DNA of 64,000 nucleotides. Source: Nonomuraea rhodomycinica. Its GTDB lineage: Bacteria; Actinomycetota; Actinomycetes; Streptosporangiales; Streptosporangiaceae. Below the pieces are notes generated by a model that did not search any database, was not told the DNA's origin, and was given only the letters and a program-made list of their open reading frames with translations. The stretch spans positions 290,510 through 354,509 of the forward strand of contig NZ_JABWGO010000011.1 in the NCBI RefSeq assembly GCF_013363995.1. The letters run 5' to 3'. Shown here in pieces: positions 32,927 to 41,075 of the stretch (position 1 is the first letter of the stretch; every line of letters begins with the position of its first letter). The translations under genes were made by a program, and so were the position numbers.

Positions 32927-33993
32927 GTGCGTGCCCTCCAGATGAGGTGGATCAGGTACGGCGCGCCGAGGACCGCGGTGACGACGCCCACGGGCAGCTC
33001 GATCGGGGAGAAGGCGGTGCGCGCGATCAGGTCGGCCCCGGTCGCGAGGACGGCGCCGGTGACGGCCGACGACAGCAGCGGCGGCTGGGCGCACCGCACC
33101 ACGCGCAGCGCGATCTGCGGCGAGGCGAGGGCCACGAACGCGATCGGCCCGGCCGAGGCCGTCGCCACGGCCGCCAGCAGCACGGCGGCCAGCAGCATGA
33201 GCGCGCGCGACAGGTTGACCCGCACGCCGAGCGCGGTGACGGTGTCGTCGCCGTAGCGCAGCGCGTCGAGCGAGCGGGTGCCGAGCAGGGTCAGCGGGAC
33301 CAGCACGGCCAGGGCCAGCCCGACCGGTACGACGTGCTCCCAGCCGCGGCCGTTGAGCGAGCCGCTGATCCACACCATGGCGCGGCCGGTGTCGTTGACG
33401 TCGCCGACGGTCAGCAGCCAGAACTTCACGTTGGTGAACACGGCCGCCACGCCGATGCCCACGAGCACCAGCCGGTAGCCGTCGAGGCCGCGCCGCCAGG
33501 CCAGCGCGTACACGATCGCGGCCCCGGCCAGGCCGCCGAGCAGCGCGAGCGCCGGGATGCCGAGGGCGGAGAACAGGCCGCTGACCCCGCCGTACACGCT
33601 GCCGCTCATGACGACGCCGGCCACCACGGTCACCGAGGCGCCGGTGGTGACGCCGAGGATCTCGGGGCTGGCCAGCGGGTTGCGGGCGATGGACTGGATG
33701 ATCGCGCCCGACAGGGCGAGGGCGGCGCCGACGAGCGCGCCGGTCAGCGCGCGCGGCAGCCGCAGCTCCATCACCACGAAGTGCTCGGGCACGGACGGGT
33801 CGAACGTGGCGCGCACGACGTCCCCCAGGCCGAGGGGCAGGTCGCCGAGGCGCATGTTCAGGGCCATGAGCAGGGCCAGCGCCAGCAGGCCGCCCACGGT
33901 GACGGCGACGCCGCGCGGGCGCACCCGCCAGGACAGGCCCGCCACGCGCAGCGGGAGCGAGGCCCCGGCCCTCGTCCGGGTCGTCGTCGTCAC
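32923..33993 (-). CDS. FecCD-family siderophore permease (second subunit)
   Basis: A 356-residue permease with eight or more membrane helices. The RNPLASPEILGVTTGAS motif and the C-terminal GPIAFVALASPQIALRVVRC correspond to the FecCD/FepG fold. It forms the membrane heterodimer with the upstream permease and contacts the ATPase. GTG 33993 overlaps the first permease stop (4 bp); the 5' open frame beyond is in the other gene. Confidence 0.93.
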   Translation of the reverse strand: MTTTTRTRAGASLPLRVAGLSWRVRPRGVAVTVGGLLALALLMALNMRLGDLPLGLGDVVRATFDPSVPEHFVVMELRLPRALTGALVGAALALSGAIIQSIARNPLASPEILGVTTGASVTVVAGVVMSGSVYGGVSGLFSALGIPALALLGGLAGAAIVYALAWRRGLDGYRLVLVGIGVAAVFTNVKFWLLTVGDVNDTGRAMVWISGSLNGRGWEHVVPVGLALAVLVPLTLLGTRSLDALRYGDDTVTALGVRVNLSRALMLLAAVLLAAVATASAGPIAFVALASPQIALRVVRCAQPPLLSSAVTGAVLATGADLIARTAFSPIELPVGVVTAVLGAPYLIHLIWRART

Positions 33994-35027
33994 AGCCGCA
34001 CCGGCTTCCGGCGGCGGACGAGCGCCACGAAGAACGGGGCGCCGATCAGCGCCAGCACCACGCCGACCTCCAGCTCGCCGGGGGAGGGGGCGACGACCCG
34101 GCCGATCACGTCGGAGACCAGCAGCAGCGCCGCGCCGATCAGTCCGGAGTACGGCAGCAGCCAGCGGTGGTCGGTGCCGGACAGCGGGCGGGCCAGGTGC
34201 GGCACCACGAGCCCGACGAACGCGAGCGACCCGCAGGAGGCCACCGCCGCCCCCGTGAGCAGCGTGACGGCGGTGACGCCGACGCTCCGGGTGAGGGCGA
34301 TGTTCTGGCCGAGGCTGCGGGCCACGTCCTCGCCGAGGGACAGCGCGTTCAGGCCGGGCGCGTTGACCAGCGCCAGCACCAGCCCCACCAGGATGAACGG
34401 CAGCACCTGCCAGACCACGTCCGGGCCGCGGCCGGCGACGGAGCCGGCCTGCCAGAACCGGAAGACGTCCATGGCCTGCTCGTCCAGCAGCACGATCGCC
34501 GAGGTCAGGGCGTACAGGAAGGCGCTGACGGCGGTGCCGGCCAGCGCGAGCGTGACCGGCGTGGGGCCGCCTCGCCCGCCGACCATGCCGAGCGCGAACA
34601 CGCACACGCTGGCGACCAGCGCGCCCGCCAGCCCGAACCAGATGTAGGCGAGCAGGCTCTGGGCGCCGAGCAGGATGATGGAGGCGACCATCGCGAACGC
34701 GGCGCCCTGGGTGACGCCGAGCAGGCCGGGGTCGGCCAGCGGGTTGCGGGTGTGGCCCTGCATGAGCGCCCCGGCCACGCCGAGCGCGAGCCCGGCCAGC
34801 ACGCCGAGGGCGGTCCTGGGCACGCGCAGCGAGCGGATGACGATGTCGTTCTCGGTGCCGGTCGGCTCGGTGAGGGCCCGCCACGCGTCGGCGAGGGGCA
34901 CGGCCTTGGAGCCGATCGTGACGCTCAGCACCACCGCGACGCACACGGCCGCGAGCAGGGCGGCGAGCACGAGGCCGCGGCGCCGGCGGATGCCGTGAAG
35001 GCGCGGCGCGACGGCGGTTGCGCTCAC
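33990..35027 (-). CDS. FecCD-family siderophore permease (first subunit)
   Basis: A 345-residue permease of the FepD type: QGHTRNPLADPGLLGVTQGA near residue 90 and GSLAFVGLVVPHLARPLSG in the coupling region. Starts at GTG 35027, preceded by AAGGGG. First gene of the import operon; its promoter region carries the iron box at 35073-35091 shared with the divergent binding-protein gene. Confidence 0.94.
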   Translation of the reverse strand: MSATAVAPRLHGIRRRRGLVLAALLAAVCVAVVLSVTIGSKAVPLADAWRALTEPTGTENDIVIRSLRVPRTALGVLAGLALGVAGALMQGHTRNPLADPGLLGVTQGAAFAMVASIILLGAQSLLAYIWFGLAGALVASVCVFALGMVGGRGGPTPVTLALAGTAVSAFLYALTSAIVLLDEQAMDVFRFWQAGSVAGRGPDVVWQVLPFILVGLVLALVNAPGLNALSLGEDVARSLGQNIALTRSVGVTAVTLLTGAAVASCGSLAFVGLVVPHLARPLSGTDHRWLLPYSGLIGAALLLVSDVIGRVVAPSPGELEVGVVLALIGAPFFVALVRRRKPVRL

Positions 35028-35072
35028 GTGGTCCCCTTCCGGCAGTTGCCCGTCCCGCTGAAGTATGCCAGC

Positions 35073-35091
35073 TTAGGCAGGGCTAACCTAA
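35073..35091. promoter_or_regulatory. iron box (IdeR/DmdR1-type operator)
   Basis: TTAGGCAGGGCTAACCTAA matches the actinobacterial iron box TTAGGTTAGGCTAACCTAA at 16 of 19 positions. It lies between the divergent permease and binding-protein genes, 46 bp and 40 bp from their starts. A weaker second site may overlap at about 35088-35106. Confidence 0.85.
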
Positions 35092-35130
35092 ATAAGGGTT
35101 GCCTAAGTTTTTGCCCGGGAAGGGGTTTCG

Positions 35131-36117
35131 ATGAGACGGTTGCGCGCTGTGGTGGCCGCGATGCTGGTGGCGGGGCTCGCCGCCGCCTGTGGTTCGGGCG
35201 GCACGGGGTCCACGACCGCCTCGGCGACGAGCCAGGCCGGCAAGCCGTTCCGCACCGTCAAGCACGCGATGGGCGAGACGGCGATCCCGGCGCAGCCCAA
35301 GCGGGTCGTGGCCCTCGACCAGAGCTTCGTCGACGCGGTCCTGACGCTGGAGACCCCGGTGGTCGGCTACACCACCTACCGCTCCATCGAGGCCAAGCTG
35401 CCCGACTACCTCGGCACGGTCGCCGGCCAGTACGGCAAGGAGGCCGTCGCGGTCGGCACGCTGGAGCAGCCCAGCCTGGAGAAGATCATGGCGCTCAAGC
35501 CCGACCTGATCGTCTCGGCCAAGGTGCGTCACGAGGCCCTGTACGACAAGCTCTCCAAGATCGCGCCCACTGTCTTCAGCGAGAGCACCGGGGCCATCTG
35601 GAAGGACAACGTCCGGCTCATGGGCCAGGCGCTCGGCAAGGAGCAGCTCGCCGAGACCAGGATCAAGGAGTACGAGGCCCGCGCCGCGAAGATCGGCGAG
35701 GAGATCAAGGCCAAGGAGGGCGGGAAGCTGCCCACCATCTCGATCGTCCGCTTCGCCGGCGAGCCGACGGCCCGGCTCTACGTCGAGAAGTCCTACTCCG
35801 GCATCGTGCTGAAGGACGTCGGCTTCCCGCGCCCGCAGGGCCAGCCCACGGCCACCGACTCGATCGTGGTCGACGTCAGCCAGGAGCGCATCACCGACCT
35901 CGACGCCGAGCACATCTTCGTGGCCACCTACGGCGACCCCGAGGCGGCCAAGTACAAGGACAAGTTCGTCGCCAACCCGCTGTGGGGCAAGCTCAAGGGG
36001 ACGAAGCACGAGGTCAGCGACCAGACGTGGATGACCGCGGTCGGCATCCAGGGCGCCCACGCCATGCTGGACGACCTGGCCGGGTTCTTCTCCGTCGACC
36101 CGGCCAGGGCCGCCTGA
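35131..36117 (+). CDS. siderophore-binding lipoprotein
   Basis: A 328-residue periplasmic-type binding protein (FepB/FhuD class) anchored as lipoprotein: signal RRLRAVVAAMLVAGLAAACGS with lipobox LAAAC at about residue 20. The two-lobe fold is seen in RVVALDQSFVDAVLTLE and GTLEQPSLEKIMALKPDLIV. It delivers ferric siderophore to the divergent permeases; expression should be iron-repressed. No siderophore biosynthesis genes are nearby, so it may use a xenosiderophore or one made elsewhere. Confidence 0.93.
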   Translation: MRRLRAVVAAMLVAGLAAACGSGGTGSTTASATSQAGKPFRTVKHAMGETAIPAQPKRVVALDQSFVDAVLTLETPVVGYTTYRSIEAKLPDYLGTVAGQYGKEAVAVGTLEQPSLEKIMALKPDLIVSAKVRHEALYDKLSKIAPTVFSESTGAIWKDNVRLMGQALGKEQLAETRIKEYEARAAKIGEEIKAKEGGKLPTISIVRFAGEPTARLYVEKSYSGIVLKDVGFPRPQGQPTATDSIVVDVSQERITDLDAEHIFVATYGDPEAAKYKDKFVANPLWGKLKGTKHEVSDQTWMTAVGIQGAHAMLDDLAGFFSVDPARAA

Positions 36118-36135
36118 GGGCCGCGGCCCCCGGGT

Positions 36136-37215
36136 TCAGCTCGCCAGGAAGCGGCGCAGGTCGTCCAGGTGCGGGTGGATGTCCAGCCCCTGGGCGGCCA
36201 GCCAGGCCGGCTCGCAGTACGTGCCCCGGTAGCGCTCGCCGCCGTCGCAGATGAGGGTCACGATGCTGCCCCGCTCGCCGGCGGCGCGCATCTCCCGGAT
36301 CAGCTCGACGCAGGCGGCCACGTTGGTGCCGGTCGAGCCGCCGACGTCGCGGCCGGTCACCTCGCGCACCCAGTGCATGGCCGCGATCGACCGGGCGTCC
36401 GGCACGGCCAGCATGCGGTCGATCACCGACGGCTGGAACGACGGCTCCACCCGCGGCCGGCCGATGCCCTCGATCCGCGAGCCGCGCGCGGTGACCGTGA
36501 CGTCGCCCGACACCCACGACGGGTAGAAGGCCGACCCCTCGGGGTCGGCCACGGCCAGGCGGGTGGAGTGGCGCCGGTAGCGGATGTAGCGGCCGATCGT
36601 GGACGACGTGCCGCCGGTGCCGGCGCCGACGACGACCCAGGCGGGCACCGGGTGCGGCTCCATCGCCATCTGGGCGAAGATGGACTCGGCGATGTTGTTG
36701 TTGCCGCGCCAGTCCGTGGCCCGCTCGGCGTAGGTGAACTGGTCCATGAAGTGGCCGCCGGTCTCGGCGGCCAGGCGGCGCGACTCGTCGTAGATCGTGG
36801 TGGGGTCGTCGACGAGGTGGCACTTGCCGCCGTGGAACTCGATGAGGTGGCACTTCTCCGGCGAGGTCGAGGCCGGCATCACCGCGATGAACGGCAGGCC
36901 GAGCAGCCGGGCGAAGTACGCCTCGCTCACCGCCGTCGAGCCGCTGGACGCCTCGACGATCGTCGTGTCGGGGCCGATCCAGCCGTTGGCCAGGCCGTAG
37001 AGGAAGAGGGAGCGGGCCAGACGGTGCTTGAGTGAACCGGTGGGGTGCACCGACTCGTCTTTCAAGTAGAGGTTTACCCCCCACTGCGGGGGCAGCGGAA
37101 AGACATGAAGGTGCGTGTCACAACTCCGGTTGGCGTCGGCTTCCACTGTGCGGATGGCCTCGGCCACCCAGTGGCGCGTCCTCGTGTCGTGACGATCCAC
37201 AAAATCCATGTGCAT
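36136..37215 (-). CDS. cds1: PLP-dependent cysteine desulfhydrase, Cds1-like
   Basis: A 359-residue fold-type II PLP enzyme. The lysine that binds PLP is in PTGSLKHRLARSLFLYGL, the substrate loop in EASSGSTAVSEAYFA and the phosphate-binding glycines in VVGAGTGGTSSTIGR. The family resembles mycobacterial Cds1, which releases H2S from cysteine, but an orthodox cysteine synthase or other lyase activity is not excluded. Start at ATG 37215 or 37209 (two codons later). Convergent with the binding-protein gene, 18 bp apart. Confidence 0.85.
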   Translation of the reverse strand: MHMDFVDRHDTRTRHWVAEAIRTVEADANRSCDTHLHVFPLPPQWGVNLYLKDESVHPTGSLKHRLARSLFLYGLANGWIGPDTTIVEASSGSTAVSEAYFARLLGLPFIAVMPASTSPEKCHLIEFHGGKCHLVDDPTTIYDESRRLAAETGGHFMDQFTYAERATDWRGNNNIAESIFAQMAMEPHPVPAWVVVGAGTGGTSSTIGRYIRYRRHSTRLAVADPEGSAFYPSWVSGDVTVTARGSRIEGIGRPRVEPSFQPSVIDRMLAVPDARSIAAMHWVREVTGRDVGGSTGTNVAACVELIREMRAAGERGSIVTLICDGGERYRGTYCEPAWLAAQGLDIHPHLDDLRRFLAS

Positions 37216-37450
37216 ACGCTATCTCATGTGACTCCGGCCACTTTTTCCGCAGAATTGGGTGGATAGTGTTATGGTACTGAGACAAGTCCAGCCGTGGACG
37301 TGATAACGCACGCCGCGAGCAGATGGACTTCTCACCTCTCTGACCAGGCGTAACCGTTAACGCGGCCCTTACGTGGGTGTTGACACCATGGATTTGCTGC
37401 GGGCCGACCTGTGCCGAGATGGGATAGCGCTAGGGGGAAACTTGATCACT

Positions 37451-38038
37451 ATGACCGAAGAGCAGCGTCAGGACTGGTTCGAGCGCGATGTCGTGCCCGT
37501 GACGTCGCAGCTGTTCGCCTCCGCCATGCGCCTGACCCGCAACACCGCCGACGCCGAGGACCTCGTGCAGGAGACGGTGGCCAAGGCGTACACGTCCTAC
37601 CACCAGTTCCGCGAGGGCACCAACCTCAAGGCGTGGCTGCACCGCATCCTCACCAACAACTTCATCAACGACTATCGCAAGCGGCAGCGCTCGCCCAAGC
37701 TGTCGGCCGCCGAGGAGATCGAGGACTGGCAGCTGCACGCCGCCGAGTCGCACTCCTCGACCGGGCTGAAGTCGGCCGAGACCGAGGCGCTGGAGCGGCT
37801 GCCCGACAACGTGGTGATGAACGCGCTGCGCTCCCTGCCCGAGGACTTCCGCGTGGCCGTGTACCTGGCCGACGTCGAGGGGTTCGCGTACAAGGAGATC
37901 GCCGAGCGGATGGGCACCCCCATCGGCACCGTGATGTCCCGCCTCCACCGGGGCCGCCGCCAGCTGCGGACCATGCTGGAGCCGTACGCCGTGGAAGAGG
38001 GCGCCTTCCGTCCTCCGGCCCAGCGCACGGCCGCCTGA
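37451..38038 (+). CDS. ECF sigma factor, SigR/SigH-like
   Basis: A 195-residue group 4 sigma factor. Region 2 is AMRLTRNTADAEDLVQETVA followed by HQFREGTNLKAWLHRILTNN; region 4 is LRSLPEDFRVAVYLADVEGF and the HTH IAERMGTPIGTVMSRLHRGR. The sequence is closest to redox-stress SigR/SigH. The start is uncertain: ATG 37451, TTG 37442 (best spacing from AGGGGG), ATG 37388 or GTG 37373 (221 residues) are in frame; in Streptomyces SigR long and short forms exist. The usual zinc anti-sigma gene (rsrA) does not follow. Confidence 0.88.
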   Translation: MTEEQRQDWFERDVVPVTSQLFASAMRLTRNTADAEDLVQETVAKAYTSYHQFREGTNLKAWLHRILTNNFINDYRKRQRSPKLSAAEEIEDWQLHAAESHSSTGLKSAETEALERLPDNVVMNALRSLPEDFRVAVYLADVEGFAYKEIAERMGTPIGTVMSRLHRGRRQLRTMLEPYAVEEGAFRPPAQRTAA

Positions 38039-38042
38039 CCTC

Positions 38043-38669
38043 TCACACCGTCCCCGTCCCCCGCCGCCCGCCCAGGCGCATGTGGAGCCGCACGCGCAGC
38101 GTCCCGTCCTCCGTGCGCAGCTCCACCAGGTCGCAGAGCTGACGGCTGATCCAGAGCCCGTATCCTCGCGAGGATTCGGGCTCCGGTGGTATGTAGCCCG
38201 GAAGCGGGTCCTCCAGCGCCCCGCCCGGGTCGGCGAGCTCGCAGATCAGCTCCCGCCCGTTCACCCACATCGTGATCGTCCCGTGCCCGGCGCCGTGCTC
38301 GACGCTGTTGGCCGCGATCTCCGACACGCTCAGCACCAGTGACGCGGCCCGGTCGCGGTCCATGCCGGCCGCCCGCGCGTAGTCGCCGACCGTGTGCCGC
38401 AGCCGCCGCAGCTCCGGCGCGGTGAACCGCACCGACTCCACCTGCCCGCTCGGCCCCGGCAGGGGCCGGTCGTCGCCGGTCAGCACCAGCTCGTGCGGCT
38501 CGACGAAGCCGGGGCTGGGCGTCTCGCCGTGCGGGCCGAGCAGGTACGGGTGGGTGAGCGGGACGTGCGCCCGGGCCTCCTCCGGCACGCCGTTCGCGCC
38601 GTACAGGCAGAGCAGCTCGGCCGCCGCGCCGCCGAGCGCCGCGTTGATCACGACTCGTAGCGGATCCAC
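38043..38669 (-). pseudogene. MEDS-HATPase protein, C-terminal part (frameshifted gene)
   Basis: The 208-residue frame begins in the middle of a MEDS sensory domain (INAALGGAAAELLCLYGANG, about residues 8-27) and continues into an RsbW-like HATPase domain (RDRAASLVLSVSEIAANSVE and DPGGALEDPLPG, with SRGYGLWISRQLCD). The missing first part of MEDS is encoded by the next upstream frame (38648-39007). The two frames overlap by 22 bp and a single-base change near 38652-38656 would fuse them as YES-L-INAAL, as expected for an intact protein. It may be expressed separately from GTG 38669. Anti-sigma-type kinase fold, convergent with the sigma gene. Confidence 0.8.
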
Positions 38670-39007
38670 TCGCGCACCTCGCGGTCGGTGCGCCCGGTCC
38701 AGGGCGGCTCGCCGATCACCAGGGTGCGCCGGCCCAGGGTGTACTCGTGCTGGGCCGCGAGCGCGCGGTGCGGGTGGGCGTACCAGGAGGCGCGGGCGCG
38801 GCTGTCGAGGCGGGGCGCGTCGGCGCCGAGCGCGTCCCGTAACAGCTCCAGCCGGGCGGGGGTGACCACCGCCAGCACCCGCCTGCCCGCACGCAGCGCG
38901 CCGCGCACGCGCGGCAGGAGCAGCCGCAGGAAGTCCTCGTCCGAGTCGTACGGCACCGCGACATGCCTGAGCGACTCACCGTCGGGTCGTGCCCGGTCAG
39001 GGCGCAC
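38648..39007 (-). pseudogene. MEDS-HATPase protein, N-terminal part (frameshifted gene)
   Basis: A 119-residue frame starting VRPDRARPDGESLRHVAVPY, carrying the first half of a MEDS sensory domain (YDSDEDFLRLLLPRVRGALR, then RTLVIGEPPWTGRTDREV) and stopping at WIRYES just before the conserved INAAL. GTG 39007 start. The two parts together have the domain order MEDS-HATPase of single proteins that regulate sigma factors in actinomycetes. Either the strain carries a frameshift or an assembly error dropped one base; a functional split product is less likely. Confidence 0.8.
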
Positions 39008-39071
39008 GGCCGAAACGTAGCAAGCGCTTGTCTCCCATGCAACGGCCCGGGCCGCATGGGGGCCGCGGGCG

Positions 39072-39920
39072 TCACGCCCCCGACGAGGCGAAGGCGATGA
39101 GGGAGACCGCCGCCAGCGCGCAGGTCACGCCGGTCACCTGGAGGGGGCGCAGCCGCTCGCCGAGCACCTGCCGGGCCAGCAGCAGCGTGCTGGCGGGGTA
39201 GAGCGCGACCAGCACCGCCACCAGGCTGACCAGCCCCTGCCGCTGGGCGAGCAGGTAGAGCACGTTGGCCAGCATGTCGAGCACGCCGGCGGCGGCGATC
39301 ACCCGCCACGCGCCGCTTCCCGGCCGCAGCGCCCTCCGCGTGGCCAGGGCGACCAGCGCCACGGCCGTCACCGACGACAGGCGGGCGCCCACGAGCGGCC
39401 ACAGCCCGGAGTCGTCCGGCGCCAGGTCGAGCAGCACGAAGAACCCGCCGAACCCCGTGCCGGCGGCCAGCGCCATCAGCACCGAGCCGCGGGAGCCGCC
39501 CCGCCGCGCCGGCGAGCGGTCCTGGCTGACGAGCAGGACCGAGCCGAGCGCCAGCACGACCCCGGCCATGGCCACGGCCTGCGGACGCTCGCCCTTGGCC
39601 AGCCCCCACAGCACCGGCAGCGCCGCCGAGGTGACCGCGGCCACCGGCGCGACCACCGACATCACGCCCGTGGCCAGCGCCCGGTAGAACAGCACGAGCC
39701 CGCCCGCGCCCGCCAGCCCCGCCGCGAGGCCCCACAGCAGCGCCGGGCCGCTCGCCAGGCCGGGCAGCAGCGGGAGCAGCCCGGCGATCAGCGCCAGGCC
39801 GGCGAGCTGCGAGAGCACCACGACGGCCAGCACCGGCGATCTCCGGGTGGCCAGCCCGCCGAAGAAGTCGGCCGTGCCGTACACCACGGCGCACGCGGTC
39901 GCCAGGATCACCGCAGTCAT
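39072..39920 (-). CDS. DMT superfamily (EamA) transporter
   Basis: A 282-residue membrane protein with ten predicted helices in two EamA repeats (GTADFFGGLATRRSPVLAVV, and the later LLARQVLGERLRPLQVTGV signature of the second repeat). Drug/metabolite exporters of this type have varied substrates; none can be assigned. ATG 39920. Divergent from an XRE-cupin regulator with palindromic sites between, so it is probably under that regulator. Confidence 0.9.
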   Translation of the reverse strand: MTAVILATACAVVYGTADFFGGLATRRSPVLAVVVLSQLAGLALIAGLLPLLPGLASGPALLWGLAAGLAGAGGLVLFYRALATGVMSVVAPVAAVTSAALPVLWGLAKGERPQAVAMAGVVLALGSVLLVSQDRSPARRGGSRGSVLMALAAGTGFGGFFVLLDLAPDDSGLWPLVGARLSSVTAVALVALATRRALRPGSGAWRVIAAAGVLDMLANVLYLLAQRQGLVSLVAVLVALYPASTLLLARQVLGERLRPLQVTGVTCALAAVSLIAFASSGA

Positions 39921-39944
39921 GTGCTCTCACCGTCCAGTCCATTG

Positions 39945-39978
39945 GAGTGCACTCTTAGTACAACACATAAGGTGCACC
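39945..39978. promoter_or_regulatory. palindromic operator candidates between DMT and XRE-cupin genes
   Basis: GAGTGCACTC (39945-39954) and GGTGCACC (39971-39978) are perfect palindromes sharing the core GTGCAC, with a third half-site TGCAC at about 40004-40008. Their placement in a 90-bp divergent promoter region fits autoregulation and control of the transporter by the XRE-cupin protein. Confidence 0.5.
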
Positions 39979-40010
39979 AGACTGCAAATCGATATCACTA
40001 CACTGCACCC

Positions 40011-40586
40011 ATGGAAGACCCGGAGACGATCACGCAGGCCATCGCCAACAACGTGCGCGCCCAGCGCTCGCACCGCGGCCTGACCCTCGACGCGCTGGCC
40101 GCCCGTTCCGGCGTCAGCAGGGGCATGCTCGTGCAGGTCGAGCAGGGACGGACCAACCCCAGCGTCTCGACGCTCACCCGGATCGCCTCCGCCCTCGGCG
40201 TCACCGTGGCGCGGCTCGTCGAGGTCTCCGACGTGCCGACGGTGCGCATCGTCGAGGAGGCCGACGTGGTGACGTTCGACCAGGGCGACGTGCGGGCCCG
40301 GCTGCTCGTCGGCGCGGACGAGCCGATGATCCTGGAGCTGTGGGACTGGCGGCTGGCCCCCGGCCGCCACCACGACGGCGACGCCCACCCGCCCGGCACC
40401 CGCGAGATGGTCACCGTGCTGGAGGGCGAGATGACCCTCACCGTGTACGGCCGCAGCCACCTCGTCCGGGCCGGCGCGGCCGTCCTGTTCACGGCGGACC
40501 GCCCGCACCGGTACGCCAACCTGGGCCACGAGGAGCTCCGTCTGATCATGGTGGTGGCCGAGCCGCGGGAGGCTCCCGACCACTGA
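40011..40586 (+). CDS. XRE-family regulator with C-terminal cupin domain
   Basis: A 191-residue regulator. HTH_3 occupies residues 10-65 (LDALAARSGVSRGMLVQVEQ then GRTNPSVSTLTRIA), and a cupin barrel follows (HPPGTREMVTVLEGEMTLTV, residues about 125-180). Such proteins sense a small ligand in the cupin and repress a neighbouring export or catabolic gene. The ATG at 40011 yields MEDPETITQAI; the upstream frame would cross the divergent promoter. Confidence 0.92.
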   Translation: MEDPETITQAIANNVRAQRSHRGLTLDALAARSGVSRGMLVQVEQGRTNPSVSTLTRIASALGVTVARLVEVSDVPTVRIVEEADVVTFDQGDVRARLLVGADEPMILELWDWRLAPGRHHDGDAHPPGTREMVTVLEGEMTLTVYGRSHLVRAGAAVLFTADRPHRYANLGHEELRLIMVVAEPREAPDH

Positions 40587-40729
40587 TCGGCACCCGGCCG
40601 TCCCGATGACGCCGAACGGCCTCCCCGTCACCCTGCGGAGCTGCATGATGACGACATGTCATTGTCGGCTGTGAGCCGTGGGTGGGTACATCCCTGTGTG
40701 TGCGTCCGATCGCCGGCAGGGGGTGACGC

Positions 40730-41035
40730 GTGACCGAGGCCCGCGCGGCGACGGAGCGGCTCCGGGCCGAGCTGCGCGTGCTCGGCGTCACGACCGCGTA
40801 CGAGATGGGCGACGACGTCACGCTGCCCGTCTGGATCGGCCTGGTCGTCCGCTATCGGGACGGGTTTTACCGATGGCAGGAAGGACCGGTCAAACGTCGG
40901 CATTTGGGTACGGATGCGGTCGGATGTGCCATAAGGGTGGCGCGTCGCTTCACAGAACTTCAGGCCGATGTCCCACTGTGGTGGGATGACCTGGCCAAAG
41001 AGTCGCGTGGGAACCTGGCGCAGGACTACCCGTGA
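40730..41035 (+). CDS. small hypothetical protein
   Basis: A 101-residue protein from GTG 40730 with MTEARAATERLRAELRVLG then YEMGDDVTLPVWIGLVVRYR; contains several tryptophans (WIG, YRWQEG, PLWWDD). No signal peptide or membrane helix. I do not recognise the family. It has a GGGGGTGACGC upstream and normal codon bias; the polysaccharide deacetylase gene starts 40 bp later, perhaps in the same transcript. Confidence 0.65.
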   Translation: MTEARAATERLRAELRVLGVTTAYEMGDDVTLPVWIGLVVRYRDGFYRWQEGPVKRRHLGTDAVGCAIRVARRFTELQADVPLWWDDLAKESRGNLAQDYP

Positions 41036-41075
41036 CCGGGGCGCCGCCGCGGCCCCGTGCACGACGCTGAGAGCG

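Noticed and set aside
37216..37450. SigR-type self-promoter (GGAAT-N18-GTT) before the sigma gene
   Set aside because: Fragments such as GAAT and GTT occur, but none has the required spacing.
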